From Armatimonadota bacterium (lineage in GTDB: Bacteria > Armatimonadota > UBA5829): a stretch of DNA of 48,003 bases. Both the position numbers and the translations under genes were made by a program. The stretch spans positions 1 to 48,003 of the forward strand of contig JAAYKE010000133.1 of assembly GCA_012522575.1 (NCBI GenBank), given 5' to 3'. The notes beneath the pieces were generated by a model, which worked only from the letters and a program-made list of their open reading frames with translations, was not told the DNA's origin and ran no database searches. This document shows positions 1 through 7,699 of this stretch, piece by piece; position 1 is the stretch's first letter, and every line of letters begins with the position of its first letter.

Positions 1-978
1 CCGCAGTGGCACGCACTGATATCTATCGAGGCATGCCAGGCAGGCAAAGATGTCTACTGCGAAAAACCGATATCCCTGTATCCGGCGGAATCTCAACTAA
101 TGCTCAAGGCTGCCGTCGAAAACAAGCGCATGACGCAGGTCGGCACGCAGATTCACGCTGGGGACAACTTCCGACGATGTGTCGAGATTGTTCGATCGGG
201 CATGCTTGGAAAGATCAGCACTGTTCGTATAGTTTGCAATATGAACGAGTATCCCGGACTCAAGCGCGTTGCAGACTCCGAGCCGCCTGAAGGGCTTGAT
301 TGGGACACATGGGTTGGCCCCGCTCCCCTGACCAAGTTCAATAAGTCTCTGTTCGAAGAGCATCGCTACTTCCGCCATTATTCTTGCAGTTACCTGCACG
401 AGCTTGGCCCGCATATCGTTGACCTTGCGTGGTGGGCGATGGATCCTGGTCCGCTGAGAGCAGTCTCAGCCTCCGGCGGTCGGTTTGTTCTGCAGGATAT
501 GAGTGACATCCCGGATACTTTCAACGCGACGTGGGAATTTGACGACTTCTCAATGGTTTGGATGCATTCATTGGTCAACGGGTATAACTTCGGCTTTGGC
601 GGCCCCACCGGCGGCGGACGCAAGCTGGCTGTTATATTCCAGGGCACTAACGGAACGCTTATAGGAGATTATGGCTCGCTTCAGCTATATAACGATGGAG
701 GCGACAAACTCGATGAGTCCGCAGTTCCTGCGCCCAGTATTCCATCTTCGCCCGGACATGATCGGGAATTTTTGAACTCGATCAAATCCCGCGAGCTGCC
801 GTTGTGCTCGTTCCAGTATCATCAGCCGATGGCGCTGGCGTTCGACCTTGCACAACTGTCGTACGATACCGGTCGAAAGCTGCAGTGGGATGCCAGCAAA
901 GGTCAGGTTGTGGGTGACGCCGAAGCGCAGAAACTGTGCAGACCCACATACCGGAAACCTTGGGCGTTGCCCAAGTAA
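1..978 (+). CDS. Gfo/Idh/MocA family oxidoreductase (5' truncated by window edge)
   Basis: The frame is open from base 1 and codes for the last 325 residues, so the N-terminal Rossmann start with its NAD(P)-binding glycine motif lies outside the window. The first visible residues, PQWHALISIEACQAGKDVYC followed by EKP, are the signature of this family: the EKP lysine helps bind the nicotinamide and substrate. The rest has the alpha/beta C-terminal domain with GPHIVDLAWW, where the histidine is usually at the active site. These enzymes oxidise or reduce sugar or cyclitol hydroxyls with NAD(P). The next gene, 13 bases downstream, is a sugar isomerase-like protein, so the two probably act on the same carbohydrate. 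The substrate cannot be told from sequence. An ATG at 100 is internal and should not be taken as the start. Confidence 0.9.
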   Translation, partial: PQWHALISIEACQAGKDVYCEKPISLYPAESQLMLKAAVENKRMTQVGTQIHAGDNFRRCVEIVRSGMLGKISTVRIVCNMNEYPGLKRVADSEPPEGLDWDTWVGPAPLTKFNKSLFEEHRYFRHYSCSYLHELGPHIVDLAWWAMDPGPLRAVSASGGRFVLQDMSDIPDTFNATWEFDDFSMVWMHSLVNGYNFGFGGPTGGGRKLAVIFQGTNGTLIGDYGSLQLYNDGGDKLDESAVPAPSIPSSPGHDREFLNSIKSRELPLCSFQYHQPMALAFDLAQLSYDTGRKLQWDASKGQVVGDAEAQKLCRPTYRKPWALPK

Positions 979-991
979 GTGAGGGACTAAC

Positions 992-1885
992 GTGAACAGG
1001 CGTGAATTTTTAATCGGGGCGACCGCGACAGCGGTCACCCTGGGAACACTGCGATCGAAATCGGAGGCTAATGCGTTGTCACAATCGAATGCAGACGGCA
1101 AGCTCAAAAAGGGTATCATCTTCAATATGCTGCCCGGTTCATTGAGCGTGGAAGATAGATTCAAACTGGCAAAGGACGTTGGGTTTGAGGGCATTGAAGC
1201 CTCTCCTACCGATGATCCGGCCCAGGTCAAGGCGCTGTGCGATGCAGCGGAGAAAACCGGCTTACCTATCCATTCCGTTATCTTCGGCGGATGGCAGTCC
1301 CCGCTGTCTTCGCCGGATGATAATGTGGGCAAACAGGGCGTTGAAGAGTTGAAGAGAGCGCTTCAAAACGCCAAGGACTTTGGCGCAGACGGACTTTTGC
1401 TTGTGCCCGGCGTGGTGAACGAGGAAGTTCGATATGTGGATTGCTATACTCGCTCACAAAAGCGCATCAAGGAAGTTATCCCGACTGCCGAGAAGCTCAA
1501 AATACCGATTCTTATAGAAAACGTCTGGAACAACTTTTTGTTGTCTCCCCTTGAAGCCGTCAGATATATCGATGAATTCAAAAGCAAATGGGTTCAGATG
1601 TATTTCGACGTCGGCAATGTAATCGCTTTCGGGTGGCCGCAGGACTGGATTCGAACCCTGGGGCCGAGAGTAAAGAAGGTTCACCTCAAGGACTTCAAAA
1701 AAGGTCCGCGAGAATGGGTCAATTTGCTTGAGGGCGACGTCAATTGGCCGGAGATCAAGGCGTCTTTGGGTGAGGTAGGCTACAGCGGATATCTGACCGC
1801 TGAGTTGTCGGGCGGAGACGAAAAATATCTGCGCGATCTTAGCGAAAGAATGAGCAAGATCATAGCCGGCACAACCAAAGCCTGA
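992..1885 (+). CDS. Secreted sugar phosphate isomerase/epimerase-like TIM barrel protein
   Basis: This 297-residue protein begins at GTG, with GAGGGA six bases upstream. The N-terminus MNRREFLIGATATAVTLGTL has a twin-arginine-like RR followed by a hydrophobic stretch, suggesting Tat export. The body matches the xylose isomerase-like TIM barrel (AP endonuclease 2 superfamily): metal-ligand motifs are visible as LIENVW, YFDVGN, KKVHLKD and a terminal LTAELSGG. These proteins isomerise or epimerise sugars, or act with Gfo/Idh/MocA dehydrogenases on keto-sugars and inositols. Its position 13 bases after such a dehydrogenase supports a joint role. The exact substrate is unknown. Confidence is high for fold and family, low for reaction. 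Confidence 0.85.
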   Translation: MNRREFLIGATATAVTLGTLRSKSEANALSQSNADGKLKKGIIFNMLPGSLSVEDRFKLAKDVGFEGIEASPTDDPAQVKALCDAAEKTGLPIHSVIFGGWQSPLSSPDDNVGKQGVEELKRALQNAKDFGADGLLLVPGVVNEEVRYVDCYTRSQKRIKEVIPTAEKLKIPILIENVWNNFLLSPLEAVRYIDEFKSKWVQMYFDVGNVIAFGWPQDWIRTLGPRVKKVHLKDFKKGPREWVNLLEGDVNWPEIKASLGEVGYSGYLTAELSGGDEKYLRDLSERMSKIIAGTTKA

Positions 1886-1942
1886 TATCGAGAAATATGA
1901 GCAGCGTCGAATCCGGCGCTTGAGAGGTAGAGCTGCGCGTAT

Positions 1943-2755
1943 ATGCCGTATATTGTATTGTCGGTGGTCCTGGCCATACTGTGGCATTTGACCGTTGCGC
2001 GTGCTGCGCCGCGATTCGGCCTGCTCAAAGTCAATTTTCGCAATGACCTCATAATGTCATCTTACGGGCTGATCGAATTCCCGTATATCGCCACTGCTGC
2101 AATCATCCTTTGCGCTTCAGGAGTCGTCGAGTGCACGCGCGTCTGGCAGTATCTGACGGTGATGGGCGTGATGTGGATACTGGGCGCGATTGACGACATC
2201 TGGGGCAGCCGCGAAGTCAGCGGATTCAAAGGCCATTTCAGAAAACTCCTTTTTGAGGGCAAGGTCACGACTGGCGCAGTCAAGGCGTTAGGCGGCGGAC
2301 TGACTGCGCTTGGGGCCGGGTTCTGGTTATACAATGACAGCGTATTCTTTGCTCTGCAGGCCGGATCTGTCATTGCGCTATCTTCTAATCTAATTAATCT
2401 TTTTGATCTGCGTCCGGGCAGGGCAGTGGCTATTATTTTTTTTGGATTGGTAGTAACATATATAGTGAAGTGCGGCCGTCTTGTCGCTATGCCGCTGGTT
2501 GGAGCAATCGCAGCTATTGCCTTGGCATTTGGAATTGTTGACGCGCGTGGAAAGGCAATGATGGGAGACTCAGGGTCCAACTCACTCGGCGCCGCCTTGG
2601 GAATGACAATCGCCCTCAGCGCCCCGAATTGGATGCTGCCCGCGATCATACTAATGGCAGCCGTGCACATCTACTCAGAAAAACGCTCGATCTCAGGCGC
2701 GATTGAATCTAACCGCCTGCTTAAAGAGATCGACCGTCGCTTGGGGGTACGCTAG
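1943..2755 (+). CDS. MraY/WecA-type phosphoglycosyl transferase (glycosyltransferase family 4-like)
   Basis: A 270-residue polytopic membrane protein. Hydrophobic segments alternate with the catalytic loops of the polyprenyl-phosphate sugar-1-phosphate transferase family: GAIDDIWG (paired Asp), NLFDLRPGR and MGDSGSNSLGA. Family members move a sugar-1-phosphate from a UDP-sugar to undecaprenyl phosphate on the cytoplasmic face, starting wall or surface-glycan synthesis. It is shorter than MraY or WecA (320-360 residues), and NLFDLRPGR replaces the usual NxxDGxxG, so it is a divergent subfamily and the donor sugar is uncertain. The ATG at 1943 has no close Shine-Dalgarno (GAGAGG lies about 14 bases upstream), so the start is provisional. 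The next gene starts 2 bases after its stop, which may be chance co-location rather than a shared pathway. Confidence 0.75.
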   Translation: MPYIVLSVVLAILWHLTVARAAPRFGLLKVNFRNDLIMSSYGLIEFPYIATAAIILCASGVVECTRVWQYLTVMGVMWILGAIDDIWGSREVSGFKGHFRKLLFEGKVTTGAVKALGGGLTALGAGFWLYNDSVFFALQAGSVIALSSNLINLFDLRPGRAVAIIFFGLVVTYIVKCGRLVAMPLVGAIAAIALAFGIVDARGKAMMGDSGSNSLGAALGMTIALSAPNWMLPAIILMAAVHIYSEKRSISGAIESNRLLKEIDRRLGVR

Positions 2756-2757
2756 TT

Positions 2758-2961
2758 TTGGCTGAAATTAAGATAGATCGTGAGAGATGCAAAGGTTGTG
2801 AGCTTTGCGTGCATTTTTGTCCAGCAAACTGCATCGAAATTGATGAAACATACAACAACAGGGGATATCGCCCGGCCTGTTTTGTCAGACAAGAAGATTG
2901 TACGGGATGCGCAATATGCGCCAGGGTATGCCCAGACGTGGCGATAGAGGTCTGGAGATAA
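2758..2961 (+). CDS. 2-oxoacid:ferredoxin oxidoreductase, delta (ferredoxin-like) subunit
   Basis: A 67-residue protein with two [4Fe-4S] motifs, CKGCELCVHFCP and CTGCAICARVCP, each CxxCxxCxxxCP. This is the bacterial-type 8Fe ferredoxin subunit (KorD/VorD) that passes electrons from the thiamine diphosphate site to external ferredoxin. It starts at TTG two bases after the preceding stop, with GGGGG upstream. It is followed after three bases by the alpha subunit and then beta and gamma, giving a compact D-A-B-G operon. The substrate, branched-chain 2-oxoacid or 2-oxoglutarate, is not resolved by this subunit. Confidence 0.9.
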   Translation: MAEIKIDRERCKGCELCVHFCPANCIEIDETYNNRGYRPACFVRQEDCTGCAICARVCPDVAIEVWR

Positions 2962-2964
2962 TAT

Positions 2965-4038
2965 ATGACAAATCGCAAGTTAATGAAGGGTAATGAGGCC
3001 ATCTGTTACGGAGCCATAGCCGGAAGATGCGATGCGTTTTTCGGTTATCCTATCACGCCTCAAAATGAGATTCCCGAGCTGATGTCGACTTTGATGCCGG
3101 ACAATGGACACGTGTGTTTGCAGGCGGAAAGCGAAGTATCGGCGATAAATATGGTCTATGGAGCTGCCAGCACAGGCAAAAGAGCCATGACGTCCTCTTC
3201 GAGTCCCGGAATCAGCCTAAAACAAGAAGGAATTTCCTATATTGCGGCAGCGGAACTTCCCTGCGTTATAGTCAATGTTCAGCGAGGCGGGCCGGGATTG
3301 GGCAATACTCAGGCCGGACAAGCCGATTATTTTCAAACGGTCAAAGGCGGCGGACACGGCGATTATAAGGTGATAACCCTGGCTCCGTGGAGCGTGCAGG
3401 AATGTTATGACTTTATGCCGCTTGCCTTTGATTTGGCCGATGAGTATCGCGGCCCGGTTGCTATCTTGATGGATGCAATAATCGGCCAGATGCTCGAGGC
3501 AGTTGAGTTGCACGATAACTTTGAAATCGTCGATCGACCCAAGCCCTGGGCTGTTACGGGTATGCGGGAAAGAGATCATAACGTCGTGAACTCGCTGTGG
3601 ATCGATGTCAATGTGATGGAGGAAGTAAACCTGCGTCTTCAGGCTCGTTATCGCGAGGCGGAGAAAAATGAGGTGCGATACGCTGAATACAAAGTTGAGG
3701 ACGCGGATATGGTTTTCGTGGCCTACGGCTGCTCCGCCAGGGTCTGTCGAACGGTTGTCGATCTAGCCAGGGAAGAAGGCATCAAACTGGGATTGTTCCG
3801 ACCTGTTTCGCTGTATCCGTTCCCGTCAAACAGGATAGCCCAGATAACCAAATCCGGATGTTCTTTTATGGCTGTGGAGATGAGCTGCGGGCAAATGGTG
3901 GAGGACGTCCGATTGGCGGTTAACGGCGCATCGGAGGTTCTGTTCTATGGCAGGACCGGAGGAGTTGTCCCCACCCCGACCGAGATTCTTGACTACGTGA
4001 AACAGGTTTATGACATAGCTGCAAACCCGACATCGTGA
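2965..4038 (+). CDS. 2-oxoacid:ferredoxin oxidoreductase, alpha subunit (VorB/KorA type)
   Basis: A 357-residue protein carrying the alpha-subunit domains: an N-terminal pyrimidine-binding region ([20 protein letters not shown] then PITPQNE) and a C-terminal transketolase-like region. Length and opening motif match VorB/KorA proteins of about 350-380 residues. With the other subunits it decarboxylates a 2-oxoacid oxidatively to acyl-CoA, CO2 and reduced ferredoxin. The ATG at 2965 follows GGAG by about six bases. The region [20 protein letters not shown] is typical of these subunits. Such enzymes are found mainly in anaerobes or in organisms with low-potential ferredoxin metabolism. Closest in architecture to 2-oxoisovalerate or 2-oxoglutarate enzymes; substrate is an inference only. 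Confidence 0.88.
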   Translation: MTNRKLMKGNEAICYGAIAGRCDAFFGYPITPQNEIPELMSTLMPDNGHVCLQAESEVSAINMVYGAASTGKRAMTSSSSPGISLKQEGISYIAAAELPCVIVNVQRGGPGLGNTQAGQADYFQTVKGGGHGDYKVITLAPWSVQECYDFMPLAFDLADEYRGPVAILMDAIIGQMLEAVELHDNFEIVDRPKPWAVTGMRERDHNVVNSLWIDVNVMEEVNLRLQARYREAEKNEVRYAEYKVEDADMVFVAYGCSARVCRTVVDLAREEGIKLGLFRPVSLYPFPSNRIAQITKSGCSFMAVEMSCGQMVEDVRLAVNGASEVLFYGRTGGVVPTPTEILDYVKQVYDIAANPTS

Positions 4039-4066
4039 AGCATTGCAGACAAGAGAGCATGAGATA

Positions 4067-4801
4067 ATGAAAAAAGTATTTGAACGACCAAAATCCCTGA
4101 GGCAGGCTGAGTTTACCTACTGCCCGGGCTGCATACACAGCATAATCCACCGCATGGTAGCAGAGACGATGGATGAGCTCGACATCACAAATCGCACGAT
4201 CGGCGTTTGTCCGGTGGGTTGCGCGGTGTTTATGTATGAATATATGAACTGCGATATGATCGAAGCCGCCCACGGCCGCGCGCCGGCTGTCGCGACCGGG
4301 GTTAAGAGGGTGTTGCCTGATAAGTTTGTGTGGGCGTATCAAGGCGATGGCGACCTGGCATCGATCGGAACAGCGGAGATTATCCACGCTGCCGCCAGAG
4401 GGGAAAAGATTTCGGTGGTGTTTATCAACAATACCACATACGGAATGACGGGCGGGCAGATGGCCCCGACGACGCTGGTTGGTCAGAGGGGATCAACCTG
4501 TCCGGCGGGCAGAGACCCTGAGCATACCGGATATCCGATTCGAGTATCAGAGATGCTTGCTACTCTGGATGCTCCATCGTATATTGCCCGCGTGACGCCG
4601 ACATCTCCTGCCGGTTTGGTTAAGACAAAAAAGGCGATAAAACGTGCGTTTGAAAATCAGCTTGCCGGCAAGGCTTTTTCTATGGTCGAAGTGCTTTCAA
4701 ACTGTCCGACACACTGGAGAATGACGCCTATCGAGAGCTTTAAGTGGATCGACGAAAACATGACCCCGGTTTTTCCGCTGGGTGTGTTTGTCGATAGATA
4801 A
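4067..4801 (+). CDS. 2-oxoacid:ferredoxin oxidoreductase, beta (thiamine diphosphate-binding) subunit
   Basis: I take the ATG at 4067 (MKKVFERPK), giving 244 residues; a TTG eight codons upstream is possible but would add residues unlike the family. The protein has the YCPGC cysteine motif near the N-terminus and the thiamine diphosphate motif GDGDLASIG followed by [16 protein letters not shown], as in beta subunits of KOR/VOR enzymes. This subunit holds the catalytic cofactor and probably one cluster. It sits 28 bases after alpha and 10 bases before gamma. Confidence 0.88.
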   Translation: MKKVFERPKSLRQAEFTYCPGCIHSIIHRMVAETMDELDITNRTIGVCPVGCAVFMYEYMNCDMIEAAHGRAPAVATGVKRVLPDKFVWAYQGDGDLASIGTAEIIHAAARGEKISVVFINNTTYGMTGGQMAPTTLVGQRGSTCPAGRDPEHTGYPIRVSEMLATLDAPSYIARVTPTSPAGLVKTKKAIKRAFENQLAGKAFSMVEVLSNCPTHWRMTPIESFKWIDENMTPVFPLGVFVDR

Positions 4802-4811
4802 GGATAACATT

Positions 4812-5357
4812 ATGCTAAAGCGCCAAGAGGTTAAAATTGTAGGAATGGGTGGCCAGGGCATAATGGTCATTGGTCAACTGCTGGCTCACGCAGCCCTCAT
4901 AGAGGGAGCAAATGTCGTGTGGTTTCCGTGTTATGGGCCGGAGACCAGGGGCGGGCTGGCGGAGTGCACAGTTATTATCTCATCCGATGAGATTGGCTCG
5001 CCGGTAACATCGACTCCGGATACCCTTATCGCAATGACTCAGCCCCTGCTCGATAAGTTCGCCCCGACAGTTAAGCCGGGCGGAGTTATCTTCGTCAACA
5101 CGTCCCTTGCCCAGCCTCCGAAATATCGTGACGATTGCAAAATTGTGGAGATACCGGCAAACGACATAGCCACCGAGCTTAGCAATCCCAAAACGGCTAA
5201 TATGGTGATGCTGGGCGGGTACGTTGAATTGATGAAGCCGGTAAAGCTGGAATCATTGAAGGCTTCTTTGAAAGAAGTGCTCCCGGAGCACAACCACCGC
5301 TTTATCCCAATCAATAATACGGCTCTCGACAAAGGCGCAGAAGTCACATCTCGATGA
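4812..5357 (+). CDS. 2-oxoacid:ferredoxin oxidoreductase, gamma subunit
   Basis: The ATG at 4812 is preceded by AAGGA at seven bases, so I prefer it to the TTG at 4782 that would overlap the beta gene. The 181-residue product starts with KIVGMGGQGIMVIGQLL, the glycine-rich opening of the gamma domain (POR_N/gamma family), followed by FPCYGPETRGG, another invariant-looking motif. In these enzymes gamma binds coenzyme A or shapes its site. It is the last gene of the operon; a stem with nine paired bases follows 33 bases later. Confidence 0.88.
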   Translation: MLKRQEVKIVGMGGQGIMVIGQLLAHAALIEGANVVWFPCYGPETRGGLAECTVIISSDEIGSPVTSTPDTLIAMTQPLLDKFAPTVKPGGVIFVNTSLAQPPKYRDDCKIVEIPANDIATELSNPKTANMVMLGGYVELMKPVKLESLKASLKEVLPEHNHRFIPINNTALDKGAEVTSR

Positions 5358-5390
5358 CCTTCATCGGCCCATCAATATAAAGACAAGCAA

Positions 5391-5424
5391 AACGGCCGCA
5401 GATATTTCCTAATCCGCGGCCGTT
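5391..5424. terminator. Convergent-gene stem-loop (possible bidirectional terminator)
   Basis: Nine-base perfect arms AACGGCCGC and GCGGCCGTT around a 16-base loop lie between the + strand oxidoreductase operon and the - strand 40-residue gene. The + strand downstream tract is only moderately T-rich (ATATTATTA), so Rho-independent function is likely but not certain. Confidence 0.5.
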
Positions 5425-5430
5425 ATATTA

Positions 5431-5553
5431 TTACTCCTGGATAGTGAATCCCTTGGTGGCTTTCTCTTCCAGTTTTGCTTTTTTTGCAGCCTTCTTTTCC
5501 TTTATGCTCTTTTTAGCCACTTTTGGCTCTTTTCGAATTGATCTGTCTTTCAT
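5431..5553 (-). CDS. Small lysine-rich protein, 40 residues
   Basis: A short frame with ATG at 5553 and AGGGG nine bases upstream, ending at TAA 5431. The product begins MKDRSIRKEPKVAKKS and ends KGFTIQE; 15 of 40 residues are lysine or arginine, and the middle is an alternating Lys/Ala/Glu stretch likely to be helical. It has a proper ribosome binding site and a stem-loop after its stop, which argues for a real gene. Small proteins with a similar MKDRS-type opening and lysine-rich body occur in other bacteria in my recollection, but I cannot assign a role; nucleic-acid or ribosome binding is a guess from charge. Confidence 0.55.
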   Translation of the reverse strand: MKDRSIRKEPKVAKKSIKEKKAAKKAKLEEKATKGFTIQE

Positions 5554-5639
5554 GGCTTGACACCCCTATCTTAAGGCGAGTCCTCAGACTCATTATACAG
5601 GTTACATAGAAGACGATGAAAATCCTTCCCGATCTCAGA

Positions 5640-7103
5640 TTACAGCCTGGCCTCGAGTTTATTGGTGAACTCAATCATCTTGGCGCGGAATCCCATCAAG
5701 TCCGTAGGAGTGAGTTTATCCATAGGTTTGATCATAAAAGCAGCCAGATACGCCTCGGTCGCCGCTATATAGTCCTTGTCTGCCTCGCGTTTTTTGTCTT
5801 TTAGCTCGCGCAGAGCTTTCATATATGTTGTTATGAAGCGCGTATCGGTGACACCTTCGCGCATCGCCATAGTTAGCAATGAATCGAGCCTTTCGGGAAA
5901 ATCCGTTTCATCTTTGGGCATCCAGAACGGCATACAACCGTAAAGCCCGCTTCGCCAGAGGGCTATGCCGGAATTCATACGATTCTCGTGAACTTCCCTG
6001 CGGGCATCCCACCAATACCACTCCCATTTGTTGGTGCGCTCAGATCCGCCGTTGATCAGCGCCTGGACATAGGGCATATCGATATTGTAGTTGAGCGCGT
6101 GGCAAACAGGGAGCAATTTCTCAGCGGTTTCAGAGTCTGATACAGTCGCTGCCACCTGACATCCTGATTGTCGCATCAGGCGGGCTTTCTCGACTGCAGC
6201 GGCGGTCTCTTCTTCGCTACAGGGATTATTCGCGCAGAACTGAAAGATTGTTGGTATTCCGGCGGTTCTTTTGGCGGTCTCAACAGCACGAATCTGCTCG
6301 ACTGTTGGCATATCGCAACCAGATGCGAACGCGAGCACAGGAGTGCCTCCGACCAGCCCTGCGCTGCAGCAAACTCGAAGCACATCGCCAATGTTCTCCG
6401 GCATAGCAGAAATTGCAACTGCTCTAAAGCCCATATCGGCAATTGCCTGAACGAAATTCGCGTAAGAATCCGTATCGAGAGCGGATGTTCCCTCGCCAAA
6501 CGGGGACAGCGAAGTGTATAACGCATACTGCTTCGACGAACCTATCAAACGCATAGGAATGACGTTTACATCCAGCGGAACGACATCCCATTGTTTGTCC
6601 TGATATGAAAAGTTTATATATCCTTTATAAAGGCCCGGTTTGGTTCCTTTGGGCACTGTAACATCGACCCAAAACAGCGCCGCTGCAGGGCCGATTTCTA
6701 TATTATTTGCGGGCAGGAGATCGTTGCCCTTAACCAGTTTCACTTTGACATTCTCTTTTGCGATCTTACCTGGGCCGACTAGCTCGGCTCCCGACACAAT
6801 CACATCCAGAGGTTTTCCGAACACCACGGAAAAAGTCGATGGCGCAGTTTGTTCCGCACACATTGTCACAGTCAACTTGGATGGGCCAGTCGCCGGTATC
6901 GCCTCGAAAGGCTGACCAACCACTACTTTCATATACTTCGGGCCAGTTGGTATTACCACTGCCGGCGGTTTGGCTGCGGCAGTAGTGGCGGCCTTTGTGA
7001 CCGGTTTCGCTTTTACGGCCTTTTTAGCGGCGGCAGAGGCAAATGAGCCTACAAAAACTGCGAGAACTGCAATCATTGCGCAAAATCGGGCAATTCTGAA
7101 CAT
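5640..7103 (-). CDS. Secreted protein of unknown function, glycoside hydrolase-like C-terminal part
   Basis: 487 residues from ATG 7103 (GGAG about seven bases upstream; an ATG four codons earlier lacks a good site). Residues 1-25 form a signal peptide (MFRIARFCAMIAVLAVFVGS then FASAAA), followed by an Ala/Lys/Pro-rich linker. The segment at about 45-190 looks like a beta-sandwich, and the remainder (about 190-487) alternates helices and strands with features such as QFCANNPCSEEE and NKWEWYWWDARREVHENRMN. The Trp-rich tail and the final long helices recall beta-sandwich-plus-barrel sugar-binding or hydrolase-like proteins, but no catalytic motif can be named. It is probably exported to the periplasm or cell surface. 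Confidence 0.7.
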   Translation of the reverse strand: MFRIARFCAMIAVLAVFVGSFASAAAKKAVKAKPVTKAATTAAAKPPAVVIPTGPKYMKVVVGQPFEAIPATGPSKLTVTMCAEQTAPSTFSVVFGKPLDVIVSGAELVGPGKIAKENVKVKLVKGNDLLPANNIEIGPAAALFWVDVTVPKGTKPGLYKGYINFSYQDKQWDVVPLDVNVIPMRLIGSSKQYALYTSLSPFGEGTSALDTDSYANFVQAIADMGFRAVAISAMPENIGDVLRVCCSAGLVGGTPVLAFASGCDMPTVEQIRAVETAKRTAGIPTIFQFCANNPCSEEETAAAVEKARLMRQSGCQVAATVSDSETAEKLLPVCHALNYNIDMPYVQALINGGSERTNKWEWYWWDARREVHENRMNSGIALWRSGLYGCMPFWMPKDETDFPERLDSLLTMAMREGVTDTRFITTYMKALRELKDKKREADKDYIAATEAYLAAFMIKPMDKLTPTDLMGFRAKMIEFTNKLEARL

Positions 7104-7233
7104 ATTAAACTCCATAGAACAGATAGAACAAATGCCGCAACTGCGATCCGTCAGGCGGCTGGGTTATGGCAAAAGGGTAATGTTTATACCTCATATATCA
7201 GGCTGCTGCCAATTAGCGATATTGCCAACCGAG

Positions 7234-7668
7234 TCACTTCTTGTTAGTAAAGTGCTCGATGCGCCTCAGAGTGGCAAGAGAAACCTTTCTTCGCTCCAGG
7301 GCCTGCTGCACTTTCAGTGAAAGCAGTTCAAATACATCAACCCCGGGAATATTCTTTTCGACATAGTCAAAGGCTCCCCTTTTCATACACTCAACCGCGT
7401 TACCGACGTTGCCATAGGCAGTCAGCACGATGAGTTCCGTAAAAATATCAGAGGCTAGCGCCGTCTGGAGCACCTCCAAACCGCTGGTAGGGGACTCCAT
7501 TACCATATCGGTGACAACCACATCATACGGCGGGTTATGCGTATTGATGGCCTCAATTCCCTCGGCCTGAGTTTCTGCGGTATCTACTTCGTAGTTGTCT
7601 CTTTCCAATCTTCGCTTAACCGCGCTGCGCACGGCTTCTTCGTCATCAATAACCAGTATTTTGCACAC
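7234..7668 (-). CDS. Response regulator receiver protein (stand-alone)
   Basis: A 144-residue CheY-like receiver with the phosphorylation site at Asp54 in VVVTDMVM, the acidic pair in VIDDEE near residues 8-10, and the conserved Thr/Ala (LTAYG) and Lys (YVEKN) switch residues. There is no DNA-binding or enzymatic output domain, only about 25 helical residues at the end. Start is GTG at 7668 with GGGAGG eight bases upstream. It lies 31 bases downstream of the histidine kinase on the same strand, so the two are a two-component pair. The output partner is not in this window; it could be another protein or a phosphorelay. Confidence 0.9.
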   Translation of the reverse strand: MCKILVIDDEEAVRSAVKRRLERDNYEVDTAETQAEGIEAINTHNPPYDVVVTDMVMESPTSGLEVLQTALASDIFTELIVLTAYGNVGNAVECMKRGAFDYVEKNIPGVDVFELLSLKVQQALERRKVSLATLRRIEHFTNKK

Positions 7669-7699
7669 CGGAAAACCTCCCTTGATATTGTAGGCTATA

